A stretch of 27,469 bases of DNA from Neocallimastix lanati (nom. inval.). Its lineage: Eukaryota; Neocallimastigomycota; Neocallimastigomycetes; Neocallimastigales; Neocallimastigaceae. The notes under the pieces are model-generated. The model was not told the origin of the DNA, did no database searches, and worked only from the letters and a program-made list of their open reading frames with translations. The stretch's first letter is position 1; each line of letters begins with the position of its first letter. Below are positions 1 to 8,868 of the stretch, one piece after another. The translations under genes and the position numbers were made by a program. The stretch spans positions 1 to 27,469 of the forward strand of contig JACVTC010000455.1 of NCBI GenBank assembly GCA_016946835.1. The letters run 5' to 3'.

Positions 1-157
1 TAATATAAAAATATAAAGTTTAATATAATTTTTGATTTAATTTTTGATCTTTGGATTTAAAAATTTATTAAAGTACAAAAATAATAATGTACACATAATG
101 TATTAGAAATAAATCGTAGATTTAATTAAGAATGCATTATTTAGTACATTCTTATCA
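1..157 (-). repeat. 3' LTR of beta-prime, partial
   Basis: Matches the end of the beta LTR (17772-17928) with few substitutions and ends in TTATCA, directly followed by the same AGATGCCCCGAC junction seen at 17929. In transcription orientation this is the start (U3 side) of the 3' LTR. The rest lies left of the window. Confidence 0.88.
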
Positions 158-175
158 AGATGCCCCGACGAAGAC

Positions 176-314
176 TCAAGCTTCTCTGTAAGCGGAGTTA
201 AACTTTACTAAATTTTTAAAGTGAACATTCCTATCGAGTTGCTTTCCAGTCTTCTGATCGATTAGGGTTGCCGTGTTGAATTGAATTTTTAAAATTTTAA
301 ATGGTCCATTGTAA
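176..314 (-). pseudogene. Truncated 3' end of pol (beta-prime)
   Basis: About 46 codons corresponding to the integrase C-terminus of the beta Pol (17947-18085). The TGA stop at 176-178 is in the same place relative to the LTR as in beta. Homology stops abruptly at about 314, where beta continues into the GPY/F-like segment. A handful of base differences from beta are present. No upstream reading frame remains, so this is a stump and not a gene. Confidence 0.8.
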
Positions 315-804
315 ATACAATAAATTTTATTTTATTAAAAATTTTTTATTAAAATATATTTTATTAATATTTAATAGTTGTTTGTTAAAATAACAATTAC
401 ATCGAGAAAAAATGTGAAAAGTATCTTCTATTTATACTTTTCCTAAATACATTGATAATATATTATTTTATTTAAATTACATATATTTTAATATAAAACT
501 ATCCTAATGAATTTTATTAAATAATAAATTTATAAACTATAGCTAAATTTAGAAAAATATAATTATTAATTAAACTAAATACTAAATAATTAAAATTAAG
601 TACATTTATTATCAATTTATTATTTTAATATTATAAGTAAAGTCTTTATTTATTTTCGATTTAAAAACAATGTTAAAGGAGTCATGATTAAATTTTGAAA
701 CTTAATTTTCACAAAATAAATTATTAATTTATTTTGTTTTAAACTTTAATTAATTCATTTAAATTATTTTACAACAATAATTTTCTCAGAATTAAATTTT
801 ATAA
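315..804. other. AT-rich filler in beta-prime, left of the MULE
   Basis: No open reading frame and no similarity to the gag or pol of alpha or beta. The one recognisable signal is a minus-strand GTATAAATAG at 428-437, identical to the TATA decamer in the beta LTRs (17218-17227, 24379-24388), so a piece of a related LTR may be buried here. Together with 5149-5317 it occupies the place of the missing coding region. Confidence 0.45.
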
Positions 805-813
805 AAATTATTA
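805..813. repeat. Target-site duplication of the MULE, left copy
   Basis: AAATTATTA, repeated exactly at 5140-5148. Nine base pairs is the usual target duplication length of Mutator-like elements (8-11 bp). Confidence 0.85.
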
Positions 814-865
814 GGGGAGTGTGCATTTCGAAAATTTTTATTACATAAATTTGTATTTTGTTGTA
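814..865 (+). repeat. MULE left terminal inverted repeat
   Basis: Begins GGGGAGTGTGCATTTCG and is the reverse complement of 5088-5139 over about 52 bp apart from a one-base slip near the tip. Confidence 0.9.
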
Positions 866-1629
866 TGGCTTAAATAATTTTAATTTTAAGCCACTTAATT
901 TTATTAAAAATTTAATGAATAATAATTAATTAATTAAATAAATAAAATTACAATTCTCAAAAATTTTCAAACACGTAATCTTACGTGGGGCGTATATCTA
1001 ATTGTATCATAAATTTGTGGCTTTTTTCTACATTTTTTAAAAAGCCATATATTCACAATATGGCGTGAATAATAAATGTGGTGATATTTTATGACGAAAA
1101 TTTATAAGCCACCAAGAATTTGGCGAAATTCAACTGGACGAAATTCAACTTTTGGCGAAATACAACACTTCAATAAATAATAATTAGGTTAGGTATTTCT
1201 ATTTAACATTGAAAAATAAAATTAAAATAAATTAACATTTTATTTTTAAAATAAATTAACATTTTATTTTTTAATGCTTAAAAAAAAAAAAAAAAAAAAA
1301 AAAAATAAGAAATAAGAAAACTTTTTTTTTAAACATTGAAAAATAAAATAAAAATAAATTAACATTTTATTTTTTAATGCTTAAAAAAAAAAAAAAAAAA
1401 AAAAAAATAAGAAATAAGAAAACTTCTTTTTTAAACATTAAAAAATAAAATAAAAATAAATAAAAATTTATTTTTTAAGCATTAAAAAATAAAAAAAAAT
1501 AAAATAAAATAAAAAATAAAAATAAAAATAAATAAATAAAATAGTAAATAAAGAAATAATAAATAATTAATAATTAAATAATTATTTAAATAATTATATA
1601 ATTAATTAAAAAAAGGTTTATTATTTTAA

Positions 1630-1668
<39 letters not shown>

Positions 1669-1723
1669 AAAGCATTTAAAAGTATATTTATTAAAATATT
1701 TTGTTGAAAAATTTTAATTATTA
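866..1723. repeat. MULE left subterminal region with AT repeats
   Basis: No gene. From about 1195 to 1510 it holds two to three copies of a ~105-bp AT-rich unit, each containing TTAACATTTTATTTTTTAATGCTT and then a run of about 25 A (around 1279-1306 and 1383-1408), followed by an inverse version (AAACATTGAAAAATAAAAT), so each unit can fold back on itself. A third poly-A run lies at 1634-1664. Any transposase promoter should lie here, but none is distinctive. Confidence 0.6.
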
Positions 1724-3161
1724 ATGGAAGACAATATAGAAATTGAAATAAGTGAAACAAATCGAGGAAATGAACAAATTATTATTAATAAAAAACACAA
1801 ATTTAATTTTTCATTTCAAAGGAAAGATAAATCAAAAATTTATAGATGCACTGAATATAAGACTTTAAATAAATGTAAATCTTTAATTATTTTAAATGAT
1901 AAAAAGGAGGTTTTAAAATATGAAAGTTTACATAACCATCTCGAAAAAGAAATTGATGTGTCTATATCGGTAGCAAAGCATAAAATTAAGGAAGAAATTA
2001 AGAAAAATTCAATTCCTATGGATATAAAACCTAAACATATATTTAATGCCGTTTCTCAAGAAATGAGACTTATATGTCCCGAATATAGTACAATTAGATC
2101 CCAAATAATAAGAAATATAAATAAACAATTTCCTCCAAACATAAAAAGTTTTGATGATATTCCCATTGAATCAGAATATTATAAAACGAAAAGAAATGAA
2201 AATTTTATGATATTTAAAAATACTGATCTAATAATCTTTCAATCACCATTCCAAGCATATTTATTTTCGAATTATCATAAAAATATATTTGCGGACGGTA
2301 CATTTTATGCAGCACCGAAATTTAGTTATCAGTTATTTATAACAAGAACTTATGTTGGGGAATTTAATATGTTTTACACTACTTCCATTTCTATATTAAA
2401 AAATAAAAAACAATCTACATATGAAACATTATTTAAAGAAATAAAAAAAAATCCAAATAAATTTAGGAGTAATACATTAATTACTACAATTAATTTTCAT
2501 TGTGATTTTGAACAAGGTATATCTAATGTCGCAAAAAAAGTTTTTCCCAATATAAATATTAAATATTGTGTTTGGCATTATAAAAGATCATTAGAAAAAC
2601 AAAAAAATATATTATGTTATCATGAAGTGAAGAATAATAATGATGTATATATTTATTATAAAGCTATTTCGAACTTACCGTTTATAAACCCTAACTATAT
2701 ATTTGATTTTTATATTATAATAAAAAGAATTTGTCAAAAAAAAAAGTATAATAATTTTCTACAATTTTAAGAATATTTTAATAAAAATTATTTACTTAAG
2801 TATAATGTTAATAATTGGAATTATTATGAAAATATAGAGCGTTTAACAAACAATGCATCAGAATCTTATAATAGCTACTTAAATAATATATTTCCAAATA
2901 AACCTTTATTTTATAAATTAATATATATATTAAAAGAAGAAGAAAACTTATCTTATAATGATTATCAAAGGAGAACTAAAGGAAATTAGAAAAAAAAAGC
3001 AAAAAATATTTAGTGCAACTAATGAAATTAAAATTTTAATTGAAAATTACAAAAGTAAGGAAATAAATTTATTTTATAATGAATGCAACAGAAATGAATT
3101 AATTAAATTATGGAAAGAATGTTTAATTGATTTAAACGATATAAATATTAATTTAAAATAA
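1724..3161 (+). pseudogene. MULE transposase with FLYWCH zinc finger, broken
   Basis: The first open segment (1724-2770, 348 codons) starts at an ATG. It has a FLYWCH-like zinc finger (C42, C51, H70, H72), then a MULE transposase core with the first two catalytic acidic residues (D191 in FADGTF; D261 in CDFEQG) and the CVWH motif (C282, H285). An in-frame TAA at 2768-2770 ends it. The same frame continues to 2988 and contains NNASESYNSYLN, where the third catalytic glutamate is expected (codon 2861-2863). A frameshift near 2985 then moves the C-terminus into another frame (2958-3161). A product of the first segment alone would lack the third catalytic residue, so I call it non-functional. A single spliced gene is unlikely, since I see no splice sites at the breaks. 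Confidence 0.85.
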
Positions 3162-3382
3162 ATAATCTTAATTTAAAAAATTGCTAGAAAAATAAAAATT
3201 TATTTATTTTAAATTTATATTTATAATCGTTTAAATAATAATTAAATAATCTTAATTTAAAAAAATGCTAGAAAAATTATTTATTTACCTATTGTGTTTA
3301 TTTAATAATCTTAATAGAAATTATCTTTTAGTTATTTTTATTAAGTAATTTATAACTAAAATCGATTTATTTGATACTAGTT

Positions 3383-3530
3383 AAAATTTTATTAATATTA
3401 ATATCAATATTATATAATTATAAATTTTATTAATATCAATATCAATATTATATAATTATAAATTTTATTAATATCAATATCAATATTATATTATTATAAA
3501 TTTTATTAATATCAATATACTTTTCAAAAT
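3383..3530. repeat. 38-bp tandem repeat
   Basis: About four copies of a unit built on TTTTATTAATATCAATATCA followed by ATATTATATAATTATAAA. It lies in the non-coding part of the MULE downstream of the transposase. Confidence 0.8.
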
Positions 3531-3843
3531 TAATAATGTTATTAAAAATATTAAATTCAATAAAAGATTTTTATTATTTTATTAAAATTATAATTGTTAT
3601 TATTATATAATAATAATAATTGATTCATATTGATCAAACATTATAAATATTACTATGTAAATAATAAATTATTTTAATAGGATCAATTATTCAACTCTTA
3701 TTGTTTTAATTTTTAATTCTTATATCATTTAAATTAATATATATATATATATATATCGTTTATGAAAATATGAATTATAAATAATTAAAATTATTTACTT
3801 TTCATTTAAATTTTTTTATTTACTATAATAAAGTATAATAATT

Positions 3844-3960
3844 AAAAGACAAACGTTATTATAACTAAATTTTTTTTTTTTAGAAAAATAAATGAAAAAA
3901 AATTAAAATATATAAGATTCTTATATATATAAAATAATTATTATATTTTATTTTATTTTA
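3844..3960 (+). repeat. Left arm of inverted repeat around the minisatellite
   Basis: Starts AAAAGACAAACGTT and runs through TAGAAAA and ATATATAAAATAATTATTAT. The reverse complement, roughly 80% alike by eye, is at 4865-4987. Together the arms enclose the TTTTA/CAATCTGTACTT array. Confidence 0.75.
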
Positions 3961-4812
3961 TTTTATTTTATTTTATTCAATCTGTACTTTATATTTATAT
4001 TCTACTATTTATTTTATTTTATTTTATTTTATTTTATTTTATTTTATTTTATTTTATTCAATCCGTACTTATATTTATGTTTCTACTATTTATTTTATTT
4101 TATTTTATTCAATCTATACTTATATTTATATTCTACTATTTATTTTATTTTATTTTATTCAATCTGTACTTCATATTTATATTTCTACTATTTATTTTAT
4201 TTTATTTTATTTTATTCAATCTGTACTTTCTTATTTAATATTCTACTTTTTATTTTATTTTATTTTATTTTTTTTATTTTATTTTATTTTATTCAATCCG
4301 TACTTTCTTATTTTAATATTCTACTTTTATTTTATTTTATTTTATTTTATTCAATCTGTACTTTATATTTATATTCTATTATTTATTTTATTTTATTTTA
4401 TTTTATTTTATTTTATTTTATTTTATTAAATCTGTACTTTATATTCATATTTCTACTATTTATTTTATTTTATTTTATTTTATTTTATTTTATTTTATTT
4501 TATTCAATCTGTACTTTCTTATTTAATATTCTACTTTTTATTTTATTTTATTTTATTTTATTTTATTTTATTCAATCTGTACTTCATATTTATATTTCTA
4601 CTATTTATTTTATTTTATTTTATTTTATTTTATTTTATTTTATTTTATTCAATCTGTACTTCATATTTATATTTCTACTATTTATTTTATTTTATTTTAT
4701 TTTATTTTATTTTATTCAATCTGTACTTCATATTTATATTTCTACTATTTATTTTATTTTATTTTATTTTATTTCATTTTATTTTATTTTATTTTATTCA
4801 ATCTGTATTTTC
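3938..4812. repeat. Minisatellite: (TTTTA)n with ~30-bp spacer
   Basis: About thirteen units. Each is a variable run of TTTTA pentamers, then TTCAATCTGTACTT, then ATATTTATATTTCTACTA or a variant. Unit length varies (roughly 50-85 bp) mainly through the pentamer number. Subtypes of the spacer (CTGTACTTCATATT, CTGTACTTTCTTATT) alternate, which suggests unequal exchange or replication slippage. Confidence 0.9.
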
Positions 4813-4864
4813 TGTTGATAATATAAAAAAGGTATTAATGTATAAATAATAATTAATAATATTT

Positions 4865-4987
4865 AAAATAAAATAAAAAAAATATAATAATTATTTTATA
4901 TATGTAGTAATTATAATATATATATATATATTTTTATTTAATTTTCTAAAAAAAATTTTTTTAGTCATAATAAACGTTTGTCTTTTT
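4865..4987 (-). repeat. Right arm of inverted repeat around the minisatellite
   Basis: Reverse complement of 3844-3960, ending CGTTTGTCTTTT. The two arms could form a large cruciform or hairpin with the array in the loop. Confidence 0.75.
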
Positions 4988-5087
4988 TATTTTTATTATT
5001 ATTTAGAAATTTATTTATTCATTTATAATTTATTTATTCATTTATTTATTTATTACATTATAATACGCCATGTTTTCCGAAATGTAC

Positions 5088-5139
5088 TACAACAAAATAC
5101 AAATTTATGTAATAAAAATTTTCGAAATGACACACCCCC
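5088..5139 (-). repeat. MULE right terminal inverted repeat
   Basis: Inverted match to 814-865, ending ACACCCCC. Followed at once by the second copy of AAATTATTA (5140-5148). Confidence 0.9.
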
Positions 5140-5148
5140 AAATTATTA

Positions 5149-5317
5149 CATTAAAAATTTATCTTGTGGCTTAAAGAATATAATTCAAAAATTTAGTTCA
5201 TATGATTTATTTACTTTGTTTATTATTTTATAAATCAAAGAATAATTTACATTTTTGAATTACACAAGAAAAATTTTTAATTTAAAATGTGATTGGGATA
5301 ATCACATCTTTACAAGT
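5149..5317. other. AT-rich filler in beta-prime, right of the MULE
   Basis: Non-coding. It precedes the leader repeats and has no visible match to the corresponding gag start of beta. A small palindrome, TGTGATTGGGATAATCACA, lies at about 5289-5307. Confidence 0.4.
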
Positions 5318-5690
5318 AGATATAAGCTCGAAATCCTTATCGACAACTTAGTAGAAATTATAAAGCACGAGGTTCTTTTCGACTACTTTATTAAGAATAA
5401 TTTTTAAGTTCGAAATCTTTATCGACAACTTAATAGAATAATTTTTAAGTTCGAAATCTTTATCGACAACTCAATGGAATAATTTTAAGTTCGAAATCTT
5501 TATCGACAACTTAATAGAATAATTTTTAAGTTCGAAATCTTTATCGACAACTCAATGGAATAATTTTAAGTTCGAAATCTTTATCGACAACTTAATAGAA
5601 TAATTTTAAGTTCGAAATCTTTATCGACAACTTAATAGAATATTTTTCAAGCTCGAAATCTTTATCGACCACTTGAATTTTGTAATTTAG
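5318..5690 (-). repeat. Leader tandem repeats of beta-prime (about 8 copies)
   Basis: About eight copies of a ~40-bp unit, AAGTTCGAAATCTTTATCGA then CAACTTAATAGAATAATTTT, the first and last being variants. The same array in beta (23030-23225) has about four copies. Within a unit AAGTT and AACTT, and CGA and TCG, are complementary, so each unit can form a short hairpin in the 5' untranslated RNA. Confidence 0.88.
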
Positions 5691-5845
5691 TATATTTGTA
5701 GTAATAAATTTAGAAGCAAAGTTTTATTTATTATTTTCACCTTTCAAAAAATTTTTCTTTTTAAAAGATAAATATTGTATTATTATAGCTAATAAAATTA
5801 TTAATTAATTATAATTATTAAATACAAAAAAATAATCTTTATTGT

Positions 5846-6000
5846 CGTACAATCTGATAGTACACACTGTCTGACGTGCAGCTTACCTAATGGTGTCATG
5901 CCACGCGTGTGCCACGATTACTATATTCAATATAAAATATAGCAGTTCAGAGCCCACTAGCCCAATTACTATGTAGTATAAACTTAATCCGATAATCTAA
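5846..6000 (-). promoter_or_regulatory. Conserved leader RNA domain, truncated copy
   Basis: Nearly identical to 23391-23544 of beta and clearly related to 13937-14092 of alpha. It contains the GTGTCATGCCACGCGTGTGC core and the CACGCGTG palindrome. The strand that would close the terminal stem (TGTACG in beta) is lost because the deletion joining leader to LTR falls here. Confidence 0.75.
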
Positions 6001-6002
6001 TT

Positions 6003-7424
6003 GGTAGCAAAATTTACAACTATTTATACTTTTTTCAAGGCATAAAAGTTGTTCTTGCCACTAAATTACATTTTATTTATTTTTTTTTATAAAAACTATT
6101 AAATTTAAATTGATTTTTATAATTAATTATATAAAATTTAATTATAACAATATAAATAAAATACATTTATAATATTAATAAAACATTTTTTTTTTTTTTT
6201 TTTTTTTTAAAAAATATCTAAAATATTACTAATAAGAATTTATTTAATTGGCTATAATTTTTATTACAATCTGTTAAAATATTCAAATAAAAATAAAAAT
6301 ACTATTCTAATATAAAGGTTTTTAATAAAATAAAATATTTTTCAATATAAAATAAAACATTTCGATATAAAATTTTATAATAAAAGTTAAAATATAATAT
6401 ATAAATTTTTAATTATCAATATATAAAAATATTATTAATATAAATTTTCATTATTAATATAAAAAAAAAGTAAGATTTATTATTAATATTGCTAATATAA
6501 GTTTTAAATATATAAAAATATTACTATTAATATAAGATTTAATATAAAAATATAAAGTTTAATATAATTTTTGATTTAATTTTTGATCTTTGGATTTAAA
6601 AATTTATTAAAGTACAAAAATAATAATGTACACATAATGTATTAGAATGTTAAAAAGTAAACAGATTGAATTTAACAAGGAATCAGGTTGATATATCTAT
6701 ATAATATAACTATATAGATATAAGTAAATTACTAAAATAAAAGAGTTATAAAGTTAAATTTGTTAATTTAACACTTAATTAAAACTAATAATTGGTTTGA
6801 TATGATAAAAATTTTTATTTATTAATAAAAATATATAGTTATATTATAATAGGTTAACTATAACCTTACAAAGAACAAAAAGATAAATTTGAATTTTCTT
6901 TTTATACTTTGTAGGTTTGAGAATATTGATAATAATAATATAAAGTTGATAATAATAATATTTAGTATAAGAATATGTTTAATATAAATAAATTATATTT
7001 TTTAATCTAATATATTAGCTAATATATATAATATAATATTAAATTTAAATATTTAATATAGTAATTAATAATTAATAATTATAACATAAATTAATACATA
7101 AACATTAATTTATGAATCAAGGATGACATGACCAAATGATTCATGTTAATAAATATTTTATTTATTAATAATATTTAAGTTTAATATGATATCATTAGAA
7201 TCAGTAGGCCTAAGCTGGTCCTAAGATGATCAAATAACTTATAATATTATAAAATAAATAAAATTTAAAGAATAATTAATGAATTATAAGTTTTTATTAA
7301 TTATTTTGTTTTTAATAATTTTAATTGAAATTAATTGAAATTGAAATTTAATTCAGTTGTAATTTCAACATAGAAATAAATCGTAGATTTAATTAAGAAT
7401 GCATTATTTAGTACATTCTTATCA
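6003..7424 (-). repeat. 5' LTR of beta-prime, 5'-truncated and interrupted
   Basis: Aligns with the beta LTR from about 17203 to its end TTATCA at 7424. It lacks the first ~120 bp. A 723-bp solo LTR is inserted at 6648-7370 between duplicated TAGAA. It contains the minus-strand TATA decamer and the T-tract (about 20-22 T against 43-45 in beta). Confidence 0.87.
6643..7375. mobile_element. Solo LTR of another family nested in the beta-prime LTR
   Basis: The insert 6648-7370 (723 bp) begins TGTTAAAA and ends TTTCAACA (TG...CA) and is flanked by TAGAA at 6643-6647 and 7371-7375. Removing the insert and one TAGAA restores the beta LTR sequence exactly. No long ORF. An internal inverted repeat (TACAAAG / CTTTGTA near 6867-6915) could form a hairpin. 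The short inverted tip and 5-bp duplication fit a solo LTR better than a MITE. Confidence 0.83.
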
Positions 7425-7425
7425 G

Positions 7426-8054
7426 TGTAATAATTCTATTAAGAACTAACTCAAAATAGAATTATTAACTACAACTTAACGACTAATTCATTAAGTTGAG
7501 AAAATAAAATAAAATAAATTTTTTTTTTACCTTTAGAGTAGAGTTTATTATAAAATTAATTATAATAATAACACAAAAAGTAAGAAAAGAATTGTTTGTA
7601 TAAATTGATTTTAAAAATATGTTTTTGAATAAAATATTTTTATTAATTTATTAAAGTTAAAAATATAAAAATGTTACTATTATAACTATGTTTTTTATAA
7701 TAATAACTCTTGATTTCTCAAAGAGAACTCAAGAGCCTTATTTATATTTTTTTATGAAAATAAGGTTAAATAAGAAAGGGTTTTCTAATCTTAACAAATC
7801 TCTTATCTAGGAAAAGATTAGATAGAAAAACCTAGATAAGTTTTCGATCGATATTCTATCCATATCGATCATCGCATTAATTAAGTAAAACCGATTACTT
7901 CTAAAAAGTAATTGGAAAAAATCTTAATTAACCGATTTTCCAATCTAATGATCGAAAATAAAAGAATAAAATAATAAAAGATATTTCGATCATATAATTT
8001 ATCCTTATATTAAAAATATAAAATTAAATAGTTAATAAAATTGTAACGAAATCT
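7426..8054 (-). repeat. Repeat C, copy 1 (LTR-like)
   Basis: Begins TGTAATAATTCTATTAAG. Positions 7426-8040 match 16153-16770 with few differences, mostly small indels. Flanked by TCAG at 7422-7425 and 8055-8058. A TATA-like sequence (TATAAATAAGGC) can be read on the minus strand near 7736-7747. It has no coding capacity. It could be a solo LTR, or one unit of a tandem duplication whose second unit is at 16153. The end does not show a clear CA, so I keep this open. Confidence 0.65.
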
Positions 8055-8058
8055 TCAG
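8055..8058. repeat. Target-site duplication TCAG (alpha, left)
   Basis: TCAG immediately before the alpha LTR start TGGTATGG. The matching copy is 15073-15076. Confidence 0.75.
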
Positions 8059-8845
8059 TGGTATGGTTCATATAATTTTAGGAATATAATAATAATTAAC
8101 ACAAATAATAAAATTACAATAAAAAAAAATAATTTGTTTTAAAATCAATATTTATTTATTTAAATTTATAAAAGAAAAATAATAATATAATTATTTATTT
8201 AATAAAAAGAAAGTTATTCATTATATTTTATTTCACTAAAATTACATGTATTTATATTTTTTTATCAAATTAAAATTTGTAAAGCCTAACTATTTTTTTA
8301 ATAAACTAATTACTAATTATTTTTATAAATAAAACATTTAAATTGAAATTGAATTATTATTTTAGTTAATAATATTATTGTTATAAATAGTAGTTATATA
8401 TTATTGAATTATTAATTATTTAATAATAGTTTAATACTAATATATATAAAATAAAAATAAAGAGATTATACAGAATATTTTATTGTGGTTTAGTTAAATT
8501 TAGTAATTAAAAATAAATTTAAATTGATAACGAAAATTTTAATAACTAATTAAATAGATTTGATTATTTTCAATATAACATAATACAAAAGAAATATAAT
8601 ATTAATATATTAAGTGGCAAGGACAATATTCTTGGCTAAAGATTTTTAATACATTATAATGGAATCGGATCGATAATTCAAAAAGGAATTATAAGTTAAT
8701 TAGTGATTTATTAACTTAAGATTTCTATTTAGTAATATTTGAAGAATATTGGAAAGTTCCAATTATATAGAATAGAATAATCTATAAGGTTAGAATAATT
8801 TATATTATTCTAGCACAATTAGTATTATTTGTTCATTCTGTATTA
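8059..8845 (-). repeat. Alpha 3' LTR
   Basis: Starts TGGTATGGTTC and ends TGTATTA on the plus strand, so read in element orientation it runs TA...CA and not the usual TG...CA. Its inner edge is followed by AGATGCCCCC, which is shared in position with beta. 787 bp, matching 14286-15072. Confidence 0.93.
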
Positions 8846-8868
8846 AGATGCCCCCGCTAAGACTCAAG
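8846..8868 (-). promoter_or_regulatory. Plus-strand priming region of alpha
   Basis: Between the pol stop and the 3' LTR. In element orientation it reads CTTGAGTCTTAGCGGGGGCATCT. The only purine run is GGGGG, followed by CATCT. Beta has CGGGGCATCT in the same place. A classic polypurine tract is absent, so the priming site is inferred from position. Confidence 0.5.

Larger units (their letters stand above)
814..5139 (+). mobile_element. Mutator-like (MULE) DNA transposon with dead transposase
   Basis: A 4326-bp element with terminal inverted repeats of about 52 bp (814-865 and 5088-5139), both beginning with a run of G (GGGG outermost), and flanked by a perfect 9-bp direct repeat. It encodes a FLYWCH/MULE-type transposase on the plus strand (1724-3161) that is broken by a stop and a frameshift. 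The remaining 1.9 kb is non-coding passenger DNA with tandem repeats. It is inserted into the interior of the beta-prime retrotransposon, so it is younger than that insertion. The intact ends and duplication suggest a fairly recent insertion, perhaps mobilised in trans. Confidence 0.9.
1..7424 (-). mobile_element. Beta-prime: degenerate Ty3/gypsy element of the beta family
   Basis: Minus-strand relic related to the beta element at 17080-25091. From left to right it keeps the end of the 3' LTR (1-157), the last codons of pol (176-314), unrelated AT-rich filler, 40-bp leader repeats (5318-5690), a leader RNA domain (5846-6000) and a 5' LTR (6003-7424) interrupted by a solo LTR. The two LTR pieces share substitutions that the beta LTRs lack (for example in the stretches at 30-60 and 6570-6600), so they belong to one element. 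Gag and nearly all of pol are missing. The primer-binding site and the first ~120 bp of the 5' LTR were deleted at about 6001. A Mutator-like transposon is inserted at 814-5139. The element cannot move by itself. Its left end lies outside the window. Confidence 0.85.

Noticed and set aside
5318-5690. CRISPR-like array
   Set aside because: The repeats are contiguous ~40-bp tandem units without unique spacers, in a retrotransposon leader of a eukaryote.
6648-7370. MITE
   Set aside because: Termini share only about four inverted bases (TGTT/AACA), and TG...CA with a 5-bp duplication fits a solo LTR better.
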